Origin: Nonomuraea glycinis
Lineage (GTDB): Bacteria; Actinomycetota; Actinomycetes; Streptosporangiales; Streptosporangiaceae
Assembly (NCBI RefSeq): GCF_014646515.1
Contig: NZ_BMNK01000006.1
Location: 310,001 to 374,000 of the forward strand
DNA: 64,000 nucleotides
Reading direction: 5' to 3'
The notes beneath the pieces were generated by a model. It had not been told where the DNA came from and made no database searches. It saw only the letters and a program-made list of their open reading frames with translations. Position numbers and translations under genes: made by a program. Positions 50,550 through 62,091 of the stretch are shown one piece after another (the first letter of the stretch is position 1; the number at the start of each line of letters is the position of its first letter).

Positions 50550-51488
50550 GTGAGAACCATTGACTGGGTGGACGGCGCCGTCGAGCTCGTCGACCAGACC
50601 CGGCTGCCCGGCGAGTGCGTGATGCTGCGCCTGCGTACCGTGGACGAGCTCGTCGAGGCGATCCAGCGGCTGGCCGTGCGGGGCGCGCCCGCGCTGGGGG
50701 TGGCCGGGGCGCTGGGGGTGGTCCTCGCCGGGGACGACCGCGACGCCATCGCCAGGCTGCGCGCCGCCCGGCCGACCGCCGTCAACCTGGCCTGGGGCGT
50801 CGACCAGGCCGCCGCGCACCTGGGGGAGGGGTCGCAGGCCGTGCTGCGGGCGGCGCTGCGGATCAGGGACGACGACATCGCCGCGTGCCTGGCCATGGGG
50901 GAGCGCGGTGCGGACCTGCTGGAGGGCGACGGCCTGCGGATCATGACCGTGTGCAACACCGGTGGGCTCGCCGCCGTCGAGCGGGGCACCGCGCTCGGCG
51001 TCGTGCAGACGCTGCACGAACGCGGGCGGCTGGCCGAGGTGCTGGCGCTGGAGACCCGGCCGCTGCTGCAAGGCGCCCGGCTCACCACCTGGGAGCTCGC
51101 CAGGATGGGCGCGCCGCACCGGCTGATCACCGACTCGGCGGGACCGTACCTGCTGTCCAGGGGAGGCGTCGACGCGGTGCTCATCGGCGCGGACCGGATC
51201 GCCGTCAACGGCGACACCGCCAACAAGATCGGCTCGTACGCGCTCGCGCTCGGCGCCCGGCGGGCCGGGGTGCCCTTCATCGTCGTCGCCCCGGAGAGCA
51301 CGATCGACCCGGCGACCCCGTCCGGCGAGCACATCGAGATCGAGGACCGGGCCTCCGGCGAAGTCGTCACCTTCGCGGGAGTAAGAGTGGCTCCTGAGGG
51401 CACACAGGTCGCCAATCCGGCGTTCGACGTGACGCCACACGACTTGATCACAGCCATTGTGACGGAGAGGCGGGTCATCCGGCCCTGA
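50550..51488 (+). CDS. mtnA: S-methyl-5-thioribose-1-phosphate isomerase MtnA
   Basis: 312 residues from the GTG at 50550 (MRTIDWVDG). Conserved catalytic Cys is in IMTVCNTGG, and Asp in GADRIAVNGDTANKIGSYA. It isomerises methylthioribose-1-phosphate in the methionine salvage pathway. Neighbours are unrelated. The stop codon (51486-51488) is directly followed by the right end of a tnpB element, so the insertion did not damage the frame. Confidence 0.96.
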   Translation: MRTIDWVDGAVELVDQTRLPGECVMLRLRTVDELVEAIQRLAVRGAPALGVAGALGVVLAGDDRDAIARLRAARPTAVNLAWGVDQAAAHLGEGSQAVLRAALRIRDDDIAACLAMGERGADLLEGDGLRIMTVCNTGGLAAVERGTALGVVQTLHERGRLAEVLALETRPLLQGARLTTWELARMGAPHRLITDSAGPYLLSRGGVDAVLIGADRIAVNGDTANKIGSYALALGARRAGVPFIVVAPESTIDPATPSGEHIEIEDRASGEVVTFAGVRVAPEGTQVANPAFDVTPHDLITAIVTERRVIRP

Positions 51489-51700
51489 TTGAAGGCTCCC
51501 CCGCTTGAAGGCGGGGATTCCCGCCCGGCCTTATGGCCGGACGCCGCTTGCGCGGCACCTTCGGGTGTGCGTGGGGATTCCAGGCTCAGGCGGCCTCTGG
51601 GAGCGGCGCTCCCGGAGGGCTTACGCCGTCGGCACCTGCCGGGTTCCAACCTGCCCGGACCAGCATCACGCGAGCACTGTTCTTGTCCCTGGGAGAGACA
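51489..51700 (-). ncRNA. Putative TnpB guide RNA (reRNA/omega RNA)
   Basis: TnpB proteins use an RNA from the 3' end of tnpB and the right end of the element, with the guide taken from flanking DNA. Here 97 bases lie between the tnpB stop and the element end, closing with a hairpin. The predicted guide is then the antisense of the end of mtnA. Coordinates at the 5' side are a guess. Confidence 0.4.
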
Positions 51701-52806
51701 GCGCCGCACGCGGTGCAGGCATAGGTTCGTTCTGAGAGAGGTAGTGCGTGCTTGGTTCTCGCTCCGCACCGTGCGCAGTCCATGGTGGTGTGCGCGGGGT
51801 GCACGAGGCGGATGTCCCGCCCGTGCTTGCGGCCCATCTCGATCAGGGCGCGCTTGGTCGCCGAGATGGCCGCGTCCGCGGCCTTACGCGCCATGTTCGA
51901 CCTGGCCAGGAACTTCGGCCGGAAGTCTTCCACCGCGATCCGGTCGTGGTCGCGGGCAACGGCCTTGGCCCACTTCCGTCCGGTGTCCTGCCGCTGGGCC
52001 GCCACCTTCCGATGCAGCTTCGCGGCCTGCCGCTTCGCCTCGCGATAACCCTTCGATCCCGCCCGCCCCTTCGCCGGCTTACGGCGAGCCATCATCCGCT
52101 GATAGCGGGCCAGCCGCTGCGCGGCCGTGCGCCCGTACCCGGCCTGGGGAAGATCGTAGGCATCGCTGGTGGTCGTGGCCGTCTCTTTCACGCCCCAGTC
52201 GACCCCTATCGCCCGGCCGGTCTCGGGCAAGGGCTCGACCTGCACCACGACGACGAAGGACGCCTGCCAGTGCCCCACCGCATCGCGGTACACCCGCACC
52301 GAGGAAGGGACGGCGGGCAATTCCCGCGACCACACCGGACGCACCACGATCCCGCCCGCCAGATGCAGACGGCCGTCCTTGAGGCGAAACCCGCGCTTGG
52401 TGTAGTTCAGGCTCGCCGCAGCCTCACGCTTGGTCTTCCAGCGCGGCATCCCGGCCCGCTGCCGCATCGGCAACCGGTCCTTGATGTCCTTGCAGGCCTT
52501 GGCCCGGGACTTCCCGAAGTCGCGTATCACCTGCTGCTGCGCGACGCTGGAGCCTTGCGCGAGCCACGGCGTGCGCCCGCGGGCCTCGGTCAGCATCTTG
52601 TCCAGCTGCGCCGGACCACACGTGCGCTTCTCACCGGTCGCCTTGTTGTACCGGTGCACCTGCCTGGACTTGGCGACCGACTCATTCCAGACCCACCGGC
52701 ACCGATCCCACTCAGCCTCAAGCAGACACCGGGCCGCAGACGACAGACGCACCCGGAAGGTGTACCGGGCGTGCCCGGCGCCCTGCGTAGCCGCTTGTGC
52801 CGTCAT
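51586..52806 (-). CDS. tnpB: TnpB RNA-guided nuclease
   Basis: 406 residues. RuvC catalytic residues are Asp203 (GVDWGVKETA), Glu293 (AVEDFRPKF) and Asp374 (PRDKNSARV); zinc ribbon Cys344/347/364/367 (CARCG and CTACG). All catalytic parts are intact. TnpB is the transposon-encoded ancestor of Cas12 and cuts DNA at a site matching its guide RNA, which helps keep the element. The usual DRDxNAA motif reads PRDKNSA here. C-terminus after AGW is a short Gly/Pro-rich tail. Confidence 0.93.
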   Translation of the reverse strand: MTAQAATQGAGHARYTFRVRLSSAARCLLEAEWDRCRWVWNESVAKSRQVHRYNKATGEKRTCGPAQLDKMLTEARGRTPWLAQGSSVAQQQVIRDFGKSRAKACKDIKDRLPMRQRAGMPRWKTKREAAASLNYTKRGFRLKDGRLHLAGGIVVRPVWSRELPAVPSSVRVYRDAVGHWQASFVVVVQVEPLPETGRAIGVDWGVKETATTTSDAYDLPQAGYGRTAAQRLARYQRMMARRKPAKGRAGSKGYREAKRQAAKLHRKVAAQRQDTGRKWAKAVARDHDRIAVEDFRPKFLARSNMARKAADAAISATKRALIEMGRKHGRDIRLVHPAHTTMDCARCGARTKHALPLSERTYACTACGAVSPRDKNSARVMLVRAGWNPAGADGVSPPGAPLPEAA

Positions 52807-53068
52807 GCATCCGAACCTATCCGGGAGGACTGACAGTTTTGAGCCTTATCGATCTTTGTGGTGTCCCTCACCTGCGAGATGGTGGACGCCGGATCGCCCT
52901 GGCGGCGATCCGGCCACCTCTGCTCCGCTCCGCAGGAGTCCGATTCCGCCCCGGCCTGAAGGGCCGGAGCATCCTCGGAAGGAAACGGTGAAATAGGCCG
53001 ATCCGGAGACCTGTTCATGCTTCCGCGTTACGCTCGGTTGCTATCAATGCCGATTTCTGGAGCATCGT

Positions 53069-53845
53069 ATGGCCATTGACCTTGTGCGACGACAGGACTG
53101 GGACGCACGGTCGCCGCGCGGCGACTACACACAGCTTGGTACCACCAAGGGGGTGAAAGTTCACTACACCGGTGGGCGGGTCGATCCCGGAATCGTCGGC
53201 GACCACGCCGGTTGCGTCAAGCTCGTCCGGTCCATTCAGAGTCACCATATGGATGGCAATGGGTGGATCGACATTGGCTACTCATTTGTCGCGTGTCCAC
53301 ATAAAAAGGTATTTGAGGGGCGGGGGCTGCACCACTTACCAGCCGCCAACGGCTCCGGGCTCAACTCGGGCCATTACGCCGTGCTCGGCCTGGTCGGAAA
53401 CTCCGGCCTGGTGGAGCCGCCCGATGCCCTGCTGCACGCCATCCTCGACGCCGTCGACCACGTACGTGATCAGGGGCGGGCGGGCAAGGAGATCAAGGGG
53501 CACCGGGACGGATTCCCCACCGACTGCCCCGGCGGTCCGCTCTACGCCTGGGTCCAGCGCGGCGCGCCCCGTCCCGGCACCGACCCCGTCCCCGGCGGCC
53601 CGTCCACGACGGCCCCGCCGTTTCCCGGCCGGCTGCTGAAGTACCCGCCGATCATGCGCGGCGAGGACGTGCGGACCTGGCAGGCCAAGGTGGTCGAGCG
53701 CGGCTTCGAGCTCGATGTCGACGGCGCGTACGGTCCCGCCTCGCGTGAGGTTTGTCGCTCTTTCCAGCGTCAGCAGGACATCGAGGACGACGGCGTCGTA
53801 GGGCCGGTCACCTGGCGCCTGACCTGGGACGCACCGACGATCTGA
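53069..53845 (+). CDS. N-acetylmuramoyl-L-alanine amidase with peptidoglycan-binding domain
   Basis: 258 residues. The amidase_2/PGRP domain (residues about 5-165) has VHYTGG, the second His in GLNSGHYAV and the C-terminal GHRDGFPTDCPG zinc-ligand region. A Pro/Gly linker is followed by a PG_binding_1 domain (MRGEDVRTWQAKVVERG; DVDGAYGPASREVCRSFQRQQ). It cleaves the amide bond between MurNAc and peptide. No signal peptide is visible in the first 25 residues, so export would need another route. Confidence 0.9.
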   Translation: MAIDLVRRQDWDARSPRGDYTQLGTTKGVKVHYTGGRVDPGIVGDHAGCVKLVRSIQSHHMDGNGWIDIGYSFVACPHKKVFEGRGLHHLPAANGSGLNSGHYAVLGLVGNSGLVEPPDALLHAILDAVDHVRDQGRAGKEIKGHRDGFPTDCPGGPLYAWVQRGAPRPGTDPVPGGPSTTAPPFPGRLLKYPPIMRGEDVRTWQAKVVERGFELDVDGAYGPASREVCRSFQRQQDIEDDGVVGPVTWRLTWDAPTI

Positions 53846-53875
53846 CCCCGCTTGTCCCACCTGTGCCAGCATGCG

Positions 53876-53890
53876 CTTACTATCCAGAAC
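53876..53890 (+). promoter_or_regulatory. Possible -10 box for a leaderless mutA transcript
   Basis: TACTAT at 53878-53883, seven bases before the mutA ATG at 53891, with only a weak TTGTCC upstream (20-nt spacer). The gap between the amidase stop and mutA is 45 bp and has no ribosome-binding site, so a leaderless mRNA is plausible. Low confidence. Confidence 0.3.
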
Positions 53891-55791
53891 ATGGATCTGG
53901 CAGCGGGATTCCCCTCCACCGACCGTGACGGCTGGCGGGCACTGGCGCTCGCGGTCCTCCGCAAGTCGGGGGTCGAGGCCGCCACCCCGGAAGAGGCCCT
54001 GGCGAGCGGGACCTTCGACGGGATCACGGTCGCCCCGCTCTACGACGCTGCCGACCTGCCCGGTGCCGAGCCGTTCGAGCGGCGAGCGCGGGCTGACACC
54101 GGGTGGGACATCAGGCAGCGGCACGCCCTCGCCGACCCTGAGGCGGTGCTGGCCGACCTGACCGGTGGGGTCACCTCGCTCTGGCTGGTCGTCGGCGACG
54201 GGGCGATCCCCGTCGCCGAGCTGCCCACGCTCCTGAAGGACGTCTACCTCGACCTCGCGCCGATCACCCTGGACGCGGGCACCCGCACGCGGGAAGCGGC
54301 CGAAGCCCTGTTCGCCCTGGCCACCGCACGCGCCGCGCAGGGCGGCTCCGCGCAGGGCGGAGAGTCCGCGCAGGGCGGAGAGTCCGCGCAGGGCGGAGAG
54401 TCCGCGCAGGGTGGGGACTCCGTGCGGGGCGGCGAGTCCGTGCTCAGCGGGAATCTCGGCGCCTCGGCCGTCGGTCCCGGTGCGGTGGGACCGGCGGTGG
54501 CCGCTGAGCTCGCGGCGCGGTGTGCGGCCGAGTTTCCAGGGCTGCGGGCCGTCACCGTGGACGCCACGCCCTACCACGACGCCGGCGCCAGTGACGCAGA
54601 GGAACTGGGCTGCTCGATCGCCTTGGCGGTCGCCAACCTGCGGGCCCTGGACCACCTCGGGACGGCGCTCGCGTTCGGCCAGCTTGAGTTCCGTTACGCG
54701 GCCACCGACGATCAGTTCGCCACCATCGCCAAGCTGCGCGCCGCCAGAAAGCTGTGGGCCAGGGTCGCGGACGTGTGCGGCGTCGAGAGCCGGCAGCACC
54801 AGCACGCGGTGACGAGCTCGGCCATGATGACCGCCCGCGACCCCTGGGTGAACATGCTCCGCACCACCCTGGCCTGCTTCGCCGCCGGGGTCGGCGGCGC
54901 CGACGCGGTCACCGTCCAGCCCTTCGACGCCGCCCTGCGGCAGCCGGACGCGTTCTCCCGCCGGATCGCCCGCAACACCCAGCTGCTGCTCCTGGAGGAG
55001 GCGGGCGTCGGCCGGGTGGCCGACCCGGCGGGCGGCTCCTGGTCCGTCGAGCGCCGCACCGCCGACCTGGCCGAGCGCGCGTGGGCCTGGTTCCAGGAGA
55101 TCGAGGCGGCCGGCGGCGTCGAGGCGGCGGGCGAGCTGATCTCCGGCCGGATCGCGGCCACCCGCGAGCGCCGCGCCGCGGACATCGCGCACCGCCGCCT
55201 CCCGATCACCGGCGTCAGCGAGTTCGCCCACCTCGACGAGAAACCCCTCCGCGCCTCCACGACCCCATCCGGCATCGGCGACGATCCTCTCCGCGCCTCC
55301 ACGGCCGGATCCGTCGACCATGAGGGGGTAGCCGCGCCAGGCGGGTCTCCTCCTGAGGCCGAGTTGCCGGTGATCCGGTACGCGCAGGAGTTCGAGGCGT
55401 TGCGTGATCTCGCCGACGCGCAGCCCGTACGGCCGAAGGTCTTTCTGGCCACGATCGGCCCGGTCGCGGCGCACACCGCTCGGGCCGCGTTCGCCGCGAA
55501 CCTGTTCCACGCGGGCGGGCTGGCCACCGAGACGGCCGGTCCCGGCACCGACCCGGAGCAGATCGCCACGGCCTTCGCCGTCAGCGGCGCCACCGTCGCC
55601 TGTCTGTGCTCCAGCGACAGGCTGTACGGCGAGCACGCCGAGGCGGTGGCCGCCGCGTTGAGACGGGCGGGCGCCCATCGTGTCTGGCTGGCCGGGAAGG
55701 AACGCTATGCCGGTGTCGACGCGTGCCTGTTCGCCGGGTGTGACGCGCTCGACGTCCTCCGCACGACCTTCCGCGACCTGGAGGTGACCGC

Positions 55792-55795
<4 letters not shown>
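53891..55795 (+). CDS. mutA: Methylmalonyl-CoA mutase small subunit MutA
   Basis: 634 residues from the ATG at 53891 (MDLAAGFPSTDRDGW). The TIM-barrel part (ALAFGQLEFRYAATDDQF; IARNTQLLLLEEAGVGRVADPAGGSW) is conserved, while the C-terminal cobalamin-like domain lacks the DxHxxG motif, as usual for the small subunit. It pairs with MutB to interconvert methylmalonyl- and succinyl-CoA. An 18-bp repeat (54335-54439) encodes AQGGES-type repeats near residue 150, a region not needed by the fold. Confidence 0.95.
54335..54439 (+). repeat. 18-bp tandem repeat inside mutA
   Basis: Six units based on GCGCAGGGCGGAGAGTCC (first is 15 bp, last two diverged) encode SAQGGE repeats. They lie between helical domains of the protein, so length variation may be tolerated. 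Confidence 0.9.
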
Positions 55796-57999
<2,204 letters not shown>

Positions 58000-58035
58000 G
58001 CCGCAGCGAACAAGATCCGAGAAAGGGGGCCGCGG

Positions 58036-59001
58036 GTGCGGTCGCTGGAGGACTACGTGGGGGGCGTCAAGGCCGGCTCGCGTACGTGGGTCGCTCGGGC
58101 GATCACGCTCGTGGAGTCCACCAGGCCGGATCACCAGGCGCTGGCGCAGCGGCTGCTGGTCGAGCTGACGCCGCTCTCGGGCCAGGCCAGGCGGGTGGGC
58201 GTGTCCGGGGTGCCCGGCGTCGGCAAGTCGACCTTCGTCGACGCACTCGGCACGGCGCTGACCGGCCAGGGGCACAAGGTGGCCGTGCTGGCCGTGGACC
58301 CCTCCTCCACCAGGACCGGCGGCAGCATCCTCGGTGACAAGACGCGGATGGCCCGGCTGTCCGTGGACCCGGCCGCGTTCATCCGGCCCTCGCCCACCTC
58401 GGGCACGCTCGGCGGCGTCACCAAGGCGACCAGGCAGGCCATGGTCGTGGTGGAGGCGGCCGGGTTCGACGTGGTGCTGGTCGAGACCGTCGGCGTCGGC
58501 CAGTCCGAGACGGCGGTGGCGGACATGGTGGACACCTTTCTGCTGCTCACCCTGGCGCGCACCGGGGACCAGCTCCAGGGCATCAAGAAGGGGGTGCTGG
58601 AGCTGGCGGACGTCATCGCGGTCAACAAGGCTGACGGCGAGCACGCGCTCGCGGCCAGGAAGGCGGCCCGCGAGCTGGCCGGGGCGCTGCGCATGCTCCG
58701 CTCCGACACGCCCCCGCCTCCCGTGCTGACCTGCAGCGCGCTCACCGGTGAAGGGCTGGAGGAGGTGTGGCGTCAGGTCCGCGCCCACCAGCAGGGCCTC
58801 GACCTGGCCGCCAAGCGCAGCCGTCAGCAGGTGGAGTGGACCTGGGCGCTGGTCCGCGACCGTCTGCTCGCCGAGTTGCGCAACGACCCGGAGGTGGCGG
58901 CGATCAGCGCCGAGGTGGAGCGCGAGGTGCTGGCCGGCACGCTGCCCCCGTCGCTGGCGGCCGACCGGCTGCTGTCCGCCTTCAAGCGCGGCACGGACTG
59001 A
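58036..59001 (+). CDS. meaB: Methylmalonyl-CoA mutase-associated GTPase MeaB
   Basis: 321 residues from the GTG at 58036. G1 motif GVPGVGKST, G3 LVETVGVGQSE (VxxDxxG variant), G4 NKAD and the dimerisation C-terminus are present. MeaB guards and repairs MutAB by helping cobalamin exchange. It lies 36 bp after mutB in the same operon. Confidence 0.95.
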   Translation: MRSLEDYVGGVKAGSRTWVARAITLVESTRPDHQALAQRLLVELTPLSGQARRVGVSGVPGVGKSTFVDALGTALTGQGHKVAVLAVDPSSTRTGGSILGDKTRMARLSVDPAAFIRPSPTSGTLGGVTKATRQAMVVVEAAGFDVVLVETVGVGQSETAVADMVDTFLLLTLARTGDQLQGIKKGVLELADVIAVNKADGEHALAARKAARELAGALRMLRSDTPPPPVLTCSALTGEGLEEVWRQVRAHQQGLDLAAKRSRQQVEWTWALVRDRLLAELRNDPEVAAISAEVEREVLAGTLPPSLAADRLLSAFKRGTD

Positions 59002-59020
59002 GCCGTACGACCTCGGCGGG

Positions 59021-59092
59021 GTCTTACGGCCGCGACCACAGTAGGCCTTACGGCTGCGACCACAGCGGGTCTTGCAGCCGCGACCATGGTGG
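59021..59092. repeat. 24-bp tandem repeat, 3 units, after meaB
   Basis: Units starting GTCTTACGG, GCCTTACGG and GTCTTGCAG, each with GCGACCA in the middle. They lie between meaB and the convergent XRE gene. Confidence 0.85.
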
Positions 59093-59098
59093 GACCGC

Positions 59099-60001
59099 CT
59101 ACAGCCGGCTCATGATCCTGCGGAGGATCGCCGGGGTGGAGGCCATGGGCTGGGCGTGGATGCCCAGCTTGTTCAGCAGATGCTGGTAGGGGAGCACCTC
59201 GGACTCCCTGCTGAGGTACTGGGCGCCGTTGACCTGTTCGAGGTAGACCACGTCGTTCAGCTCCGCCTGGGCGAAGCGCATGATGGTGATCGGCCCCACC
59301 CCGCCGACATGGGCGCCGGAGGTGAACGGCAGCACCTGGATCGTGATGTGCGGCCGGCCGGCGACCTCGGCGAGGTGTTCGAGCTGGGCGCGCATCATGG
59401 CGCTGCCGCCGACCTGCCGATGCAGCGCGCCCTCGTCCAGCACCACCCAGACCTTGCGCGAGGAGGGCGGGATCAGGATCCGCTGGCGGTGCATCCGCAT
59501 CGCCACCCGGCGCTCGATCTGCTCGGCCGTGACGGTGTCATAGCCCTGGGCGATGACCGCGCGCGCGTAGTCCTCGGTCTGCAGCAGGCCCGGGATGAGC
59601 TGCACCTCGTAGATGCGGATCAGTGACGCGTCCTGCTCCAGCCCGAGATAGCCCTCGAACCAGTCGGGGATCACGTCGCGGTACTCCTGCCACCAGGGGA
59701 GGGAGTTGGCCTGCTCGGCGAGGGAGAGCACGGCCGAGCGCTCGGCCTCGTCCACGCCGTACAGAGAGAGCAGGTCGGCCACGTCGTGGAGCTTGAAACC
59801 GCTCCGGCCGAGCTCCATGCGGCTGATCTTGGAGTGCGAGCCGTGGATCTCGTGGCCGGCGCGCTGGCGCGTGATCCCCCGCGCCTCGCGGAGCCGCCGC
59901 AGTTGCGCCCCGACCAGCATGCGCAGGGCCGTCGGCCCTGTCCTGCGGGACTCCCCCTCGGGCATGTCCCTCAGGCCACCCATACTGCGAGCACGTCGCA
60001 T
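59099..60001 (-). CDS. XRE-family regulator with DUF5753 (Scr1-type)
   Basis: 300 residues from the ATG at 60001 (AGGAG upstream). N-terminal HTH (LRRLREARGITRQRAGHEIHGSHSKISRMELGR as landmarks), then the DUF5753 domain (WFEGYLGLEQDASLIRIYE; VQLIPGLLQTEDYARAVI; VLDEGALHRQVGG). Typical actinomycete regulators, often next to a small DUF397 protein; none is seen here. Target unknown. Confidence 0.9.
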   Translation of the reverse strand: MRRARSMGGLRDMPEGESRRTGPTALRMLVGAQLRRLREARGITRQRAGHEIHGSHSKISRMELGRSGFKLHDVADLLSLYGVDEAERSAVLSLAEQANSLPWWQEYRDVIPDWFEGYLGLEQDASLIRIYEVQLIPGLLQTEDYARAVIAQGYDTVTAEQIERRVAMRMHRQRILIPPSSRKVWVVLDEGALHRQVGGSAMMRAQLEHLAEVAGRPHITIQVLPFTSGAHVGGVGPITIMRFAQAELNDVVYLEQVNGAQYLSRESEVLPYQHLLNKLGIHAQPMASTPAILRRIMSRL

Positions 60002-60202
60002 AGATGCTCCTAGATCGGCGAAGATCGCCGCGAATCGATCGGACTATCTTGCCATGCCGAACGGTTCGGCCACCATGCGCTTTGGAGATCGTACGCCGTC
60101 GGCGTGGCGACGTGACGAGCGGCGCCGGAACCGTTCGTGGAACGTCACCTCGGGGGTTGGTGCGCCGACGCCGCGGAAGCTCGTCGGAGGGCGTCCCGCC
60201 GC

Positions 60203-61963
60203 TCAGACGGGATCCTGGTAGAAGGCGTCGAGGGTGTCGCCGTACCGCTGCTCGACGGACTTGCGCTTGACCTTGAGGCTGGGCGTGAGCTCCCCGCCCT
60301 CGACCGTGAAGTCCTGGGCCAGGATGGCGAACTTCTTGATCGTGGCATAGCTGGCCTGCTCGGCGTTGACCTGCTCGACCGCCTTCTCGACCTCCTCGCG
60401 CATGCGCGGGTGCGTGCGCAGCTCCTCCGGGTCGGTGGGCAGCCCGAGCGACCGCGCCCACGGTACGGTCACGTCCAGGTCCAGCGTCACCAGCGCCGTG
60501 CAGTAGTTGCGGCGGTCACCGTGCACGAACACGTGCGACAGGTACGGGCACGTCGCCTTGAGCCGGCCCTCCAGATAGGTGGGCGCGACGTACTTGCCGC
60601 CGGAGGTCTTGATCAGCTCCTTCTTGCGGTCGGTGATGGCCAGCCGTCCCTCGGCGTCGAGCTCGCCGATGTCGCCGGTGTGCAGCCAGCCGTCCTCCAG
60701 TGCCTCGGCCGTCTCCGCCGGCAGGTCGTGGTAGCCGCGCATGATGCCGCGCCCGCCGATCAGGATCTCCCCGTCCTCGGCGATGCGCACCTTCGTGCCG
60801 GGGAACGGCAGCCCGACCGTGCCGAACTTCACGTTGCCGGGCCGGCTGAGGAAGCTGCCGGCCGAGGACTCGGTGAGGCCGTAGCCCTCCAGAATCGTCA
60901 GCCCCGCCGCGTCGAAGAACTCGGCGATCTCCTGCGAGAGCGGCGCCGCCCCCGAGATGAAGAAGCGGATACGGCCGCCGAACCTGGCCCGCAGCTTGCT
61001 GAAGACCAGCCGGTCCGCCACCGCGAACTCCAGCCGGGTGGTCAGCGGGATCGCCGCGCCGTGCTGGCGTGCCTTGACGACCCTGATGCCGGTCGCCCGC
61101 GCCCACTCGAAGATCTTCAGCTTGACGCCGCCCTCGCGCCGCTGGGTGGCGGTCACGGTGTTGTGGATCTTCTCGAAGATGCGCGGCGCCGCGGCCATGA
61201 AGGTCGGCTGGAGGATGCCGAGGTTGTCGGCGATCCGGTCCAGGCGGCCGTCGATGGCGGTGGGGACGCCGACGCCGATCATCACCACCTCCAGCAGCTT
61301 GCCGAAGGAGTGCGACAGCGGCAGCCACAGGAAGTGCAGGTCATCGCCGGACAGCAGGCCGAGCTCGCGTACGGCGCCGGCGGCGTAGAGCCAGTTGTCA
61401 TGGGTGAGGACGACGCCCTTGGGGCGGCCCGTGGTGCCGGAGGTGTAGATGAGCGTGGCCACGGCGTCCGGCCCGATGGCGTCCACCATGGCGTCGTAGT
61501 CGCCCTCGCCGCGCACCGAGTCCAGCGTGATCACCCAGCCGTCGTCGCCGGCCGTACCGTCGATCACCACGACGTTGGTGACGTCGGGCAGCTCCTTGCG
61601 CACGGATGTGAGCTTGGCCACCTGGTCGTCGTTCTCGGCGATGACGATCGTGCTGCCGGAGTCGGTGATGACGAAGGCCGACTCGGCCGCGGTGTTGGAC
61701 GGGTAGATCGTGGTGGTGGCGGCCCCGGTCGACAGCACCGCCAGGTCGCACAGCACCCACTCGACCCTGGTGGAGCAGAGGATCGACACCCTGGTGCCCG
61801 GGCCGGCCCCCAGCTCGGCCAGCCCGAGCGCCAGCCCGCGCACCCGCTCGCCGACCTCCCGCCAGGACATCGAGCTCCAGCCGTCACCCGAGGGCGTGCG
61901 GTAGGCCTCGGCGTCGGGAGTGGCCGCGATCCGGTCGCGGAGCAGGACGGGGATGCTCGACAT
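60203..61963 (-). CDS. Long-chain fatty acid-CoA ligase (AMP-binding)
   Basis: 586 residues from the ATG at 61963 (GGAGGT upstream). AMP-binding motif LIYTSGTTGRPKGV; A5 motif EGYGLTESSA; A8-like motif GWLHTGDIGELDAEGRLAITDRKKELI and catalytic Lys region in LKVKRKSVEQRYGD. It activates fatty acids as CoA thioesters. Open frame upstream to 62161 is not part of the gene. Confidence 0.93.
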   Translation of the reverse strand: MSSIPVLLRDRIAATPDAEAYRTPSGDGWSSMSWREVGERVRGLALGLAELGAGPGTRVSILCSTRVEWVLCDLAVLSTGAATTTIYPSNTAAESAFVITDSGSTIVIAENDDQVAKLTSVRKELPDVTNVVVIDGTAGDDGWVITLDSVRGEGDYDAMVDAIGPDAVATLIYTSGTTGRPKGVVLTHDNWLYAAGAVRELGLLSGDDLHFLWLPLSHSFGKLLEVVMIGVGVPTAIDGRLDRIADNLGILQPTFMAAAPRIFEKIHNTVTATQRREGGVKLKIFEWARATGIRVVKARQHGAAIPLTTRLEFAVADRLVFSKLRARFGGRIRFFISGAAPLSQEIAEFFDAAGLTILEGYGLTESSAGSFLSRPGNVKFGTVGLPFPGTKVRIAEDGEILIGGRGIMRGYHDLPAETAEALEDGWLHTGDIGELDAEGRLAITDRKKELIKTSGGKYVAPTYLEGRLKATCPYLSHVFVHGDRRNYCTALVTLDLDVTVPWARSLGLPTDPEELRTHPRMREEVEKAVEQVNAEQASYATIKKFAILAQDFTVEGGELTPSLKVKRKSVEQRYGDTLDAFYQDPV

Positions 61964-62091
61964 GCCTGACCTCCAGTGGGGGGATGAGCCGACTCTAGGA
62001 CGAACGGAGCGAATCAGTCGATGGTCGTGGCCTGTCACCTGCTGCGGGACATAAAGGGTGTAGTGGCTTGAACGCAGATTGACGTGGTGGG

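Larger units (their letters stand above)
51489..52990 (-). mobile_element. tnpB-only IS200/IS605-like element
   Basis: A minus-strand tnpB with hairpins at both ends. Right end: CCCCGC-TTGAAG-GCGGGG at 51499-51516. Left end: CCGGCC-TGAAG-GGCCGG at 52951-52967. The loops share TGAAG. No tnpA is present, so this is of the IS1341 type, or needs a TnpA in trans. A second perfect hairpin (11-bp arms GCCGGATCGCC, 52888-52914) lies between tnpB and the left end. The right end starts at the base after the mtnA stop; the left edge (about 52990) is estimated. Confidence 0.8.

Noticed and set aside
51586..52806. TnpB as a type V Cas12 belonging to the CRISPR arrays
   Set aside because: It is short, has transposon ends on both sides, is 15 kb from the nearest array and follows the IS1341-type TnpB layout.
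52888..52914. Perfect hairpin as a rho-independent terminator
   Set aside because: No T-run follows on either strand, and it lies inside the mobile element upstream of tnpB, so it is more likely part of the element.
53846..53890. Cobalamin riboswitch before mutA
   Set aside because: The gap is only 45 bp, too short for the element.
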